Position numbers and translations under genes: made by a program. The notes under the pieces are model-generated. The model did no database searches. It was not told where the DNA came from and was given only the letters and a program-made list of their open reading frames with translations. A DNA stretch of 64,000 nucleotides from Myxocyprinus asiaticus (Eukaryota; Chordata; Actinopteri; Cypriniformes; Catostomidae), in assembly GCF_019703515.2 (NCBI RefSeq), contig NC_059373.1:11629281-11693280 (forward strand). Direction: 5' to 3'. Below, piece after piece: positions 24,001-36,641 of the stretch (its first letter is position 1; every line of letters starts with the position of its first letter).

Positions 24001-27000
24001 TTGGTAGTGATAGACTTTTAGACCGTTTTTAGATTATTAAACTAGACAACTTCTTTTTATGTCTTATTTTTTAAAGCAAATTATTAAAATAGCTCATCAC
24101 TATGCTTTAAACAGTTATATAGAGTGTTTTCAATTTTTTTTGGACTTAGTGTAAATGTATATGTTTAAGTTTAATGCTATTGCTGTTACATTGACAGAGG
24201 ATCATCTTTGTTTTGCACAAAATAAATACTGCTCTGATTGTAAAAAAATACAGTATATTATATGATAACTATTGCACACTTTAATGTCATTTTATGAATG
24301 TGTATCTTGACTGTAGTTTAACTAAGTTTAAATTATGAGTAGCTTTTAGTTTGCAAAGCAGTTTAAAAATAGCTTTCTGGTTTCTACAACCAAGACACAA
24401 GAACTAAAACTTTATAAATATCTCAATACTAGATGTTAGGTAAACAATTTTGTGTGTGAAATCGCTGTAGCGTGTAAAAAATGCCTCTGTTTGAAATCAA
24501 ATTAATGAGAGTGGTTGACAAGCACAACAAACTCCACCAGAAAGCATCCATTAAAGCTGCAATTCAAACTTCTAATGGTATGGGAAGCCATGTTAGCGCT
24601 CAGCTAATATGTTATATTTTGCCAGGGGAGAAATGACAGGTAATAATTTTGACATGCCAACCCATAAAAAATTAAATAAATAACTACTTGACCATGTTTC
24701 CTCTAAGTTTGAGCAGTGTAGACTATATTTTAACTGCTCTAAAATGTTAGAAGACTTAAGCCTGTAAATTACTATGGCACCCGGAATCCATCCTCCAACA
24801 TCTTAAACTCCAAGGTTAGAAGAACTTCATAGTACATCTTTCTAGTATGATGAGTGATTTCTACAGAATACTTCAAGATTGAGCTCCTCCATCAAAATGG
24901 CAAATAAAATTTACTTTAAATCCCTTAGGGCTGAAAGAAATAGGTTGTCTTCAATCACTAAACCAATAATTTCCCTTTCTACCCTCTGAATACTTTTGAG
25001 TTTGGAGGATGTAAGGCTCCTGTGCACTTCAACGAAGGCCTAGGCTTGAGAAATACTTATGGCCTGTCATGGGTTCTGTACTGTTCAAAAGCTTCAGCAT
25101 AGATGGCATATCCAGACTATTTGTAAATTAGCACAGTACAACCTAAGTGACAGTGCTGAAAGGTGACCTCCTGCCCAGACTTGAAGCGCCATGTGATGTT
25201 TCAGCAGATTCCGCTGCATGAAGAATTTTTCAATACCACTAGACTTTGGGTCAACCATGTCTGCTTACACACTAGAGAACCATTATTTATTAGCTTTTAT
25301 CATTACACAGCTATCTGGAATACTCAATTTTGATTGGTCAGTCATGGTATTCAGCAGTCAAATATTTCTGAATAATGTCTAATAATCACAATCTAATATT
25401 TCACCGGTCATCCGGGTATTTCAGATAGTCTGTCCTACTTGTGTTTGGCTGGGCGATATGGCTCCAAAAAATAAATCTCAATATTTTTCAGCCAATTAAC
25501 GATATTCAGTATATATCTTGATAATTGTGTATTTGCTCAGAAATGACATAAAAGTGATTTTAAATCAGAGGAACCACCATTTCATCCAAAAAGCCATTGT
25601 AGCCAAGTAGATTCAAAATTAATAGTAATAAAAAGTAATAACAAAATCTATATTTCCAAACATATATTTTTAATTTTTTTTGTGTGTGAATTAACAGGGT
25701 GTGTAAAAACAATGACTTCACTCACTTATATTTTAGAACACAGTTAAATATAATATATTAAATATTAGTCTATTTTAATATAACATGATACTGAGTTATT
25801 TATTACTACTATTATTCTGAGGATTTGTTTTATACAATAGTAATATATTTCTGTTGTATTTATTTAAACTTCACCTGGAGCTTTTATTTTTGTGAAAAAC
25901 TGAAAGTGCACTGCAGTGTTAGTATGTATTTGAGATTTTACATTGTTCCTCATCTGTGAAATGCTGTCACCTCCATTTCTGTGATAATGTGTTGCAATTT
26001 TTTTATTTGTATAATAACTTAGTGGTTTCAAATGTTTGGAATTGTGCGAATGTGTGAACCTGCAGTACTTTGCTTTCGAAATGTGTTTATCATATTGTGA
26101 ATATTCAATATATCGCCTAGCCCTACTTACTTACGTTATGTGCTCTTTTTATCGTTTCACTTTGCGATCTTTACAAGGAAGCCAATAAAATTATTTAATA
26201 TGTAGGATTATGAAAAGTCAGATTTCATTATCGCAAAACAAACACCAAGAGGAAGATCACAACTCTGATGCAAACTGGAGGTTGAGTTCAGTGGTTTGGA
26301 GACTCCACAATGTCTTCCTTTTCACATATTGTAACAACAATTTCAATGCAAATCAATATTTCATGTCCATTTATTCATTTATTTGGTAAGTAGTCGTGTA
26401 ATAAGTGGGATAATGCACAGTCAGTTGATCATTATCACAAAATAAACCCCCATTAGGGTGAAACAAGACCTATCCTGACACCCATGTCAGGGTTTATTTT
26501 GTGGCTGACTGTACATTATATCCCTTACTTATTATATAGACAGATCTAATATTATAATTATATCCATCTGTTGAACATGTCTCCCACAGATGCTTTAAAT
26601 TTAATGCAAAGTTCAAGGAAAACTGATGAAGTCATTCATTAACTTGCCAGTTAATTCATGTCTTTCTTGATATATTAAACAACATGGAACAGAACTGTTG
26701 TTGCCGTTGCAGTACGGTTAACGCTGCGCAAGATCTCAAAAGTCCTAATTTTGCAAGGGAGCACTCAGGCAAAAACATCAAGCAATTAGAACCATCTGTT
26801 TGGCATTACATCACCAGACTACGATGCATGGTCACTAAATTGAGCTGAAATATTGTGCTGTCACTTACCATCATCTAGGTACATTTGATCCAGTTCCTGC
26901 GGTTCCTGCTTGATGCTGACAGCCAGCATGGTGGGGGCTGCTCCCTCCTCTTGCATGAGGGGGGACGATCCGCCCCTCACCGGTGCTTTGGTTATCTGAG

Positions 27001-30000
27001 CAGCTAAAGCCGGGGCCTCGCTGGTGGCCTGTGATTGGGTCAAACTGTGGCTGGGAGTGAAGGGGAGTTCTGGTGCTGAGTTTGGGGTGGAAGGATGGGA
27101 CCCTGGAGAGGACGCAGTGCTTCCTGTTGGGTAAAGGATGGACTGTGGGTAGCGTCCCGGTGTGGGCTGAATGGTGGAGACATGTGGGACCGTAGGAGAC
27201 TGGGGCCCCAGGTTTGATCCTGCTGATAGGCACTTGGTGGAAAGGTGAGGTGGGGAGAGATCTTGGAGTTTGGGGCTGGTGTTGGGCAAGGAGGAGCAGG
27301 ACAAGGAGGTGGGCTTTGCCACCAGTCTTTGAGGGCTGGTTCTGAATGAGCCTGTGACACAGGGCCTTAGCTCTGAAGGCATCATGGGGGTCAGTGTTGG
27401 TGGGCTGTAGTAGGGCTTTGGATGCAAAGCCAACCCGGCGGGATGGAGCGGCGTACATACCTGGGGAAGGTCATAGTCATCGTGCGGCTCTGTTTTTATG
27501 GTTGGAACTATGGAGGCGAAAGAGAAAAGAGTGCATATGAAAGAAAGAAAGAAAGAAAGAAAGAAGGGGCAAAGAAAGAAGAGAAAGATTAGATTAGGAA
27601 AAACGGAGGAAAAGGAGCGAAACGAATAAACACACGTTCTGGGTTCATGTGACTTTATGTGAGCCTGCGCGAGTGAGTGGGTTTGTGGCTAGGATACCCA
27701 CAGTGAAACAAACATTCTCATCAATGAGACTATGTGTCTGAGGCTACGCGCTCCCGCCCAACTGAAAATATTTAAAGAAAGAGGGAAAAAAAGGATGAAT
27801 CATCGCCACAAGAGCCTTCCAGCTGCTTTCGAAAAATAAAAGGGCTATTTTTTTTGGAACTCCCTCCAGCACTAATTCCATATAAGCGTGCATTATGAAA
27901 TATTTTACTGCTACAGTAGCCTTACATCCATAGCTTAAAATAAATCCCCATCAAGAAAAAATTCTGCATTTTTTTTCTCAGTAAAGATTCAGTGTGTCAT
28001 TTTAAGATGAGATCTAAGGTTTAAGAGAGCCAAATTGCAGCTGGGATAAGAATCGGACTAAGACTGGATTGAACAGAAACAGATCAGAAGATTGCACGTA
28101 TTTTCGTGCATGAAGTGCACTAAATGTAAGACCTGTCCATTTCTTTAAGCTGAAGGGTGTATTTTTTTCAATGTTAAAATACTTTCTTGGATCACAGCTT
28201 AATATACAGAGAAAACTGTTAGTAAGCCAATTGTAGGTTGATTTCCCTGAAAAGTGTAAAAACTGAGGCACATTTAATTCATTGCTCTGTTGGTTTTTTT
28301 TGTTTTGTTTTTTGTTTTTTAGCATCCCGACCAGCATGACACAGCATCACTGGCTCAACCAATGGTGTGAGTTTGGGGCGGTACTACCTGTTTTCTGACA
28401 AATAAAAGACGGGTGTAGTTTTCAGGCAATTCGTTTAACAACAATAATTATTTTTGCAATTTTGTTTGGTGACACCAGTGGAGCAGATTTACACACTTCA
28501 GCTTTAACATTCACTTTTCTAGCAGTTCAACCAGTGGCATGAAGAAGAAATGTGCCATCTGGTTTCCCAGACTTATTACCAGACAAATGCCCAAAACCCC
28601 TCTAAAACCAGCATACTGTACAGGCTGGGAGACCAGCTAAGACAGATTAGGCTGGTTTAAGATGTTTTTTCAGTAGGGTAGACCAATTCATTGGTGTGCG
28701 TTGGTGCATTTGATTCTGGTGAACAGATGTTGCGCTACTGTGGAGAATTCATCTGTTGTTGACAAACTCCTCGTCTTAATGATGTTCTGTTTTTCACCTT
28801 TTAGCTTCTGGCTGCATTTCTCAACAGACCATCAGATTGCAACAGTTTATCTTTCCTCAGAATTTAGACATCACTCACACTAACATGCCTTCACGGATGC
28901 CCTGATTTTTATTTTTAAAAAACATTTGCATTCTGTCAACAATACAGAGAAAAAGGGGAACTCTCTATGCTGTCAGACTGACCGCAGGTTTAAAATAGAG
29001 CCCAAAACCTATTTTAGGCCCAGCGGGGGGGGTGGGGGGTGGGGGGTGGGGGGGTAAGAGGCACATGACAGACTGATGCAGTGCCGTACGGACGAACAGA
29101 TGTCTGTCACTATGTATAACCTCAAGAGCATCTCAGCTGGTTCAGATTCATAACGGTCACAAAGAACACGTTCTTCATTAAAAAAGTTAGATGACGAACG
29201 AATGGGAAAGAATGTTGGTGTATATAACATGCATATTAAAACACTGTGTTCATGTGCAAGACACTAAAAAAGCAGCAAGCTCCATCACAATAGTCAAAAA
29301 TGTCCATCTAGCCCATGTTAACATAGAAAAACAAGAGGCACGCAAAAACATACTGTACTGTGAACAGCCTCTAACATCTCACTACTAAAGCTTAAAGATC
29401 CATTATAGACGCATTAGATGTCAGGAAAAGACGCTTAAGTAATTCTGACGCATAAGTAATTCTGAAACATTAGTAATTCAAATGGATGTTTCCTTTTTAA
29501 CAATAATTTTTTACACCGGGGCGGCACGGTGGCTCAGTGGGTAGCACTGTTGCCTCACAGCAAAAAGGTCCTGGGTTTGAGTCCCAGCTCAACTGGGCCT
29601 TTCTGTGTGGAGTTTGCATGTTCTCCATGTGTTTGTGTGGGTTCCCTCCAGGTGCTCTGGTTTCCCCACAGTCAAAAAAAAAAAAAAAGACATGCAGGTT
29701 AAGTTAATTGGAAACCCTAAATTGCCCGTAAGTGAGAGTGTGATGCCCTGTGATGGACTGACCACCTGTCCAGGGTGTTTCCCTGCTGTCAGCCCAAGAC
29801 AACTGGGACAGGCTACAACAATAACCAAGACCCAGCATAGGACAAGCAGCTATAGAAGATGGATGGACACAGAAAATGTTGTCACTACAAATATCACTGA
29901 AATAGGTGTCCTGAGAAAATACACATGGTGTCAGAGGGCCAGCCCACACTTTTTAACCATCATTAAGTGAGCCAATTAGGAATACTCTGTGCCTGTCAAT

Positions 30001-33000
30001 CATTTTGCACATTCAGGATTGATGACATGTCTTTGGCAGGTGGAATTTTGGAGCGAAGTAGTATGATTTAAGTTAGCAAAATAGCTTACAGCACCTTTAA
30101 AATGGCAAATCAGAATAACTAAAGGAAATCCTGACATTTAAAAAACTGTGAACTGTGAACTGTGATCTTGGTCTTATTACTGTTAATAAACTAAATTAAA
30201 CAGAACTCCATGCTTGTCTCCATCCATACAGTGTCTAAAAAAAGACAGTACTGCAGCATGAGTGGGACTGCCTGTAGTTGCAGCGCCCACACTTCAGGAG
30301 ACAGGGCTGGGACAAGCTGGGACTGACTCAAGCCTTTGAACTACCCACTGGTTTATGCACGCCGGGCCTTGGGGAATTAGCCGTGGTTTGGACCTTTCAG
30401 ATGTCAAGCAAATTTTTTTATTTCACCTGGCAACCAGTCTGGATTTGAATAATAGCATTCGCATACTGAACCCCACCCTTCCACTGCCCTTCTACTGCAC
30501 TCAAAGCAGGTATGGAAAAGAACACATTTTATGTAAATGCTTTTAACCAAGAAAACTATTCCATCCACTAAAAAGTCTTCAAAATGTCATTTTTATGAAT
30601 TAAGTCCCAGACTGGAAAAAGGAACGTGTATAAATGAAAGGGGAAGAAAGAAATATTTTACCATTTGTGGGTAGGTATGTGAAACGTTGGTACTGGCTTC
30701 TCTTTCGTTTGCCGTTGCACACGTAGAAATTCACTTGAACCGGGCTGGATATTCTTTGGTTCCGGTATGGTGGAATTTCCACAAGTAAAGTCACCTGAAA
30801 TTCAAATTTCAAAAGAACTTCAACATTTAAAATTAAATTCAAATTGGCATTGAAGTCGAGGATTCCTAACCAGCTCAAACTCTGCCCCCACTTTTGTAAG
30901 TGAAGGTGAAGTGTGTAATTTCTGTGCACAAAAATGACTATTGTCAAACAGGTTTCTAAGCACTTTCCCCACCTACCACTGGTTGGATAAACACAAAGTC
31001 CCGCCCAAAACTCACGCTATTGGTTGAGCCAATGTTGTTGTGTTAGACTGGTCTGGATGCCTAAACAGAGCAATGTTTTGATTGCGCCACAACCACAGTG
31101 TTTATGCTTTTTGGAAAACCAACCTACAAATGGCTTACTAATAGTTGTTTCTGCATATTTAGCCAGGACAAGAGAATTAAAAAATAAAAAATTACACAAT
31201 TTACCTTTAATCAGTTTGATTAGGCAATCTTTTTAAGATACTAAAGTTTACCAGGCCCCAAAAACCTTGACAGCATTTCCTCACATAACGTACAGTGTCT
31301 AACAGTCACGCACACATCTAATGATTGTGGCTTTGTGTGCTCAGGGTAGTTGAGGTTCAGACAGACCAAACTGCACACAGCAGATGATGTTATTTTAATG
31401 CTTCTCACCCAGAACGAGAGAGTGTCCAGGGACTCCATCTAGACAGTTTATTTCCCCTGCGTTTCTCCCCTCCGTCTCCAGACGCCAATGAACTTTTGAC
31501 CGCTGAGCAGTCTCAGATTATAACTACAGTATGAGAGAGGTACTGGGGGTGCCAAACTGTCTATCTACCCCTCCTTTCTCTCTCTCTCCCTCTCTCTCTT
31601 TTTCTGTCTCTCTCTCGCTTTCTCTTTCTCCACCCTGAGATGAACCCTGTGTGGCGGAGAGGAGATTGATGGAGGCACTGTACAGTAGCCAGAGAGGAAG
31701 TCATCAGTCTTCTTGCAGGTTTTAGAGCCATGTGCAGGTGAGCACGCCGACTATTTATATTAGCACATCGCCTTAGCCGCAAAGCAAAGCCACACGAAGC
31801 ACAATGTGTGAGAATTTCACCCATTAGTCTGATTCGCAGCTGTGCTCAGTACACTACTTCGCAATAATTCAAAAGCAAGTTATATCTTACTTCAGTAAGA
31901 GTGTACTCAAACGTGTTAGCATTAGCAACATGCTATCAGCATTTCTGTGTACCTTCAAGAGCACATAGAGGAACTGTACTAAACCCATATGTTTAAAAAC
32001 ATAAATCTAATTCTAGCAACAGTCTATTAATAATAATTAATTATAATTTTTATTTATTTATCACACATTATACATTTGCACATATACAGTGAAATTCTTT
32101 TTTTCACATATCCCAGCTAAGCTGGGGTCAGAGCACAGGGTCACCCTGAAAGAAAAATTAAGGCAGTGTAACTGCAGCATTGCACTGTTTAGCCCCGCTC
32201 ACAGTGAAATCTCATGGGTCCAAAACCACGCTCCTCATAACAGTATATTAAACACCAAAAATCTTTTCATTGGCTCTGATTGTGTCAAGTCACACACCAG
32301 TTTCATGTTTAGTGTGGACATGTACAGCTGAAGTGAGAAGTTTACATACATCTTTGCCAAATACATTTAAACTCAGTTTTTTCACAAATCCTGACATTTA
32401 ATCGTAGAAAACATTCCCTGTCTTAGGTCAGTTCAGTTAGGATCACTACTTTATTTTAAGAATGTGAAATGTCAGGGCCTGGGTAGCTCAGCGAGTAGAG
32501 ATGCTGACACCCCTGGAGTTCGTGAGATCGAACCCCAGGGCATGCTGTGTGACTCCAGCCAGGTCTCCTAAGCAACCAAATTGGCCCAGTTGCTAGGGAG
32601 GGTATAGTCACATGGGGTAACCTCCTCGAGGTTGCTATAATGTGGTTCGCTCTCGGTGGGGCACATGGTGAGTTGTGCGTGGATTCCACACGTGCTATGT
32701 CTCCACGGTAATGCGCTCAACAAGCCACGTGATAAGATGTGCAGGTTGACGGTCTCAGACGCGGAGGCAACTGAGATTTGTCCTCTGTCACCTGGTTTGA
32801 GGCAAGTCACTATGCCACCACGAGGACGTAAGAGTGCATTGGGAATTCCAAATTGGGGAGAAAAAAAAAAAATTATTGTGAAATGGCAGAATAATAGTAG
32901 AAATTATTTCATCACATTCCCAGTGGGTCAGAAGCATACATACACTTTGTTAGTATTTGGTAGCATTGCCTTTAAATAGTTTAAAGCTTCTCACAATAAG

Positions 33001-36000
33001 TTGCTGGAATTTTGGCCCATTCCTCCAGACAGAACTGGTGTAACTGAGTCAGGTTTGTAGGCCTCCTTGCTTGCACACGCTTTTTCAGTTCTGCCCACAA
33101 ATTTTCTATCGGATTGAGGTCAGGGCTTTGTGATGGCCACTCTAATACCTTGACTTTGTTGTCCTTAAGCCATTTTTCCACAACTTTGAAGGTATGCTTG
33201 GGGTCATTGTCCATTTGGAAGACCCATTTGTGACTGAGCTTTAACTTCCTGGCTGATGTCTTGAGATGTTGCTTCAATATATCCACATCATTTTCCTTCA
33301 TCATGATGCCATCTATTTTGTGCACCAGTCCCTCCTGCAGCAAAGCACCCCCACAACATGATGCTGCCAACCCCATGCTTCAAGGTTGGGATGGTGTTCT
33401 TCGGCTTGCAAGCCTCACCCTGTTTCCTCCAAACATAACGATGGTCATTATGGCCAAAAAGTTCAATTTTTGTTTCATCAGACCAGAGAATATTTCTCAA
33501 AAAAGTAAGATCTTTGTCCCCATGTGCACTTGTAAACTGTAGTCTGGTTTTTTTATGGCAGTTTTGGAGCAGTGGCTTCTTCCTTGCTGAGCAGCCTTTC
33601 AGGTTATGTCGATATAGGACTCGTTTTACTGTGGCTATAAATACTTGTCTACCTGTTTCCTCCAGCAACTTCACAAGGTCCTTTGCTGTTGTTCTGGGAT
33701 TGATTTGCACTTTTCGCACCAAACTACGTTCATCTCTAGGACACAGAATGTGTCTCCTTCCTGAGTGGTATGATGGCTACGTGAACCCATGGTGTATATA
33801 CTTGCTTACTATTGTTTGTACAGATGAACGTGGTACCTTCAGGCATTTGAAAATTGCTCCCAAGGATGAAACAGACTTGTGGAGGTCAACAATTTTTTTC
33901 TGAGTTCTTGGCTGATTTATTTAGATTTTCCCATGATGTCAAGCAAAGAGGCACTGAGTTTGAAGGTATGCTTTAAAATGCATCCACAGGTACACCTCCA
34001 ATTATCCAATTAGCCTATAAGAAGCTAATTGGCTAATTTCCTAAAGGCTTGACATAATTTTCTGGAATTTTCCAAGCTGCTTAAAGGCACAGTTAACTTA
34101 GTGTATGTAAACTTTTGACCCACTGGAATTGTGATATAGTCAATTAAAAGTGAAACAATCTGTCTGTAAACAATTGTTGGAAAAATGACTCATGTCATGC
34201 ACAAAGCAGATGTCCTAAATGACTTGCCAAAACTATAGTTTGCTAATATGAAATCTGTGGAGTGGTTAAAAAATTCGTTTTAATGACTTCAACCTAAGTG
34301 TATGTAAACTTCTGACTTCAATTGTAAATTATTTGTTGCTGCAAACTTGTCGTGTTACTCCTAGTTAAAATATGCTGTAAAGGTGATGTGACTGCATTTT
34401 TTCAATGTTTACATTGAAATATTATTTCTACTATCCCAGCTTATTATGTAGAGACAACTTTAAGTAAGCCATTCATAGGCTGATTCCCCTAACAAGCCTA
34501 AACCTTGGTACTCTGTGGCGCTTTTGAAATATTGGTCTGTTTGTCTGAGCATCCCGATCAGCCGTATGTAGCAACATTTGGTTCAACCAATGGCATATGT
34601 TTGGGTCAGGACTATCTGTTTGACAGACTAATGGAATATTGGTGGATTGTTCTGCAAACCTTATTGAAATCATTTTTGTAATGCAGTTTGGTGATGCTTA
34701 GTGTCTTAGAAATCCCACACTTTACACTTAAAGAAATCAGCATACTAATATTGAGTCCTCCAGCTGTATTTCTATGTAATTACCTCTAAACACATTTTTA
34801 TTAATTTAGTTATTTAGATCAAGCCTTATATTTTGGATCTGTCGAGAGAGTGACAGTTTGTGAGAAACAAAACAAGACAATGCAAAAATCCCTACAAAAA
34901 CTTTGAGAAGCCCCATGCACAAGGCCATTCACTTAACCAAGAGAGCCATGTGGTTTAGAGTGTGTGAGAAAATGATTCACATTAAATAAATATACATATT
35001 TATGGGGGCCGAAATCAAAGGCACCCTTGTAAAATAAATAAAAAATAAATTGTTTAACACATTAATACTCCATTCAAACAGATGGTCCCCATTCACTCCC
35101 TGAGCATTGAAACCAGGCGTGGAGGCTCTCATAACATTATGAACCAAGAGACATCAGACAAAGACAAGCTTTCAGGGAGCTTTTGGCTCAAGCAGAGAAG
35201 AAACAAACACTAATTCATCCTTAAAAAAATATATGATATTTATGAGCTCAAACAGAAGCAAATAAAAGTTTGGAATAAATTATGAGGAATTTTAGTAAGC
35301 TAATTTTTCTGATAGCAGTGCCCACACTTTCACAATCTGCCCAAAAATAGTCAAAGCAATTATACATTATTTTTAAGATAATTTACATTTTACTTGAGTT
35401 CACAAGAGAGGCGGTGTCCAAAGTTGGTAAACGGCTTTTGATATTTGTTTTACTTTAAGTTCTTGATTAAAACATCCTGAGATTTATATGTTCAGCCATT
35501 CAACCGTATGTCCATTCTATCACATTACAGAGAGAGTTAAATTCAGAAAACATTTCAGCGAAGTACAAATTTCTTAGCTATACAAAAATGAATTATGAAA
35601 ATGAAAGTTGGTCAAAGAATGGGCTTTTTCCAAAAGGCTAAGGTCTATGGACAGACATTGGCTACCTTACAAGTGTGTATATGGTATGGGGAGCAGGTGC
35701 AGGTGCAGTGTTTTGCACACAAACACTGTCTAATCCCAGAGACTAAACTGTGGTCCCTGAGCTCTCATAGCAAGAATCTTCCATAGAGAAAACAGGGAAC
35801 AGGTTTGCGTATGTGAGTGTGAGTGTGTGTGGGTGTGTGTTTCCCCCAGCGAGCAAAGGGTAGGATAACACACATACATTACATCCGCTTTAGATAAAAA
35901 AATAAAATAAAATAAAAACATACCAGCAAGCTTTTAACACAACCTACCTACAACAAACACAAACCTACTTTCAACCTCCTTTTTTTTTAACATGGGTATT

Positions 36001-36591
36001 GGACAAATTACATATACATGGACTTTTTTTTTTTCAACATCAATATTTAAGTCAAATTTATATAGGTGTATAAGGCAAAGCATATCTTAGGTCCTGTAAC
36101 CAGTCACCATTTCCATCTATTCAAATTTCACCATTTCTTATAAACTTCTTATAAAACATTCACTAGTCCATTTAAAAAAGGTCTTGCTGTGCGACAAAGG
36201 ATTTTGTAAAGTACAAATAAGCAAAATGCAGTTTAAAATAATTTGTGATGGAGTATAGCATGTCATACCAAAGGACATGTAAACATTTTATATAAATATT
36301 TAATGTAAACTACCCATATAATAATAAATATAATTATATAATACAATCATCAAGATTTCAACTTGTGGAGCTGCTGCCTTTTTGAAGTATATAAAATAGT
36401 TAAAAATAAGCAGAACTTACCGATTTAGAAGACTCTCGGTTGACTTTGGCCTCCATTTCCCATATGTGATGGCCATCTACAGAAAATGAAAAGACATAGC
36501 ACATAACTGATGTCACATTATTGATATTGACCTGACATGTATGAAGAAATGCACCCTTGAGTGGGCTTAAGCGAGCGAGAATGTAATATTA

Positions 36592-36641
<50 letters not shown>

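Larger units (their letters stand above)
32325..34324 (-). mobile_element. Sleeping-Beauty-like Tc1 element with nested SINE
   Basis: The left end TACAGCTGAAGTGAGAAGTT and the complement of the right end TACAATTGAAGTCAGAAGTT form the outer inverted repeats typical of the salmonid/cyprinid Tc1 group from which Sleeping Beauty was rebuilt. TA lies at both borders. Without the 400-base SINE it would be about 1.6 kb, the normal size. It lies in nfatc1 intron 7, in the same orientation as the gene. Confidence 0.93.

Noticed and set aside
26871..27458. 195-codon second minus-strand frame over exon 9
   Set aside because: The other frame joins exons 8 and 10 in phase and ends in the conserved YLDD|VNEIIR junction, so this one is a shadow.
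29589..29970. Overlapping frames on both strands around 29.6-29.9 kb
   Set aside because: They lie in a tRNA-derived SINE.
32456..32979. Frames of 77-107 codons
   Set aside because: They lie in the nested SINE and do not belong to the transposase.
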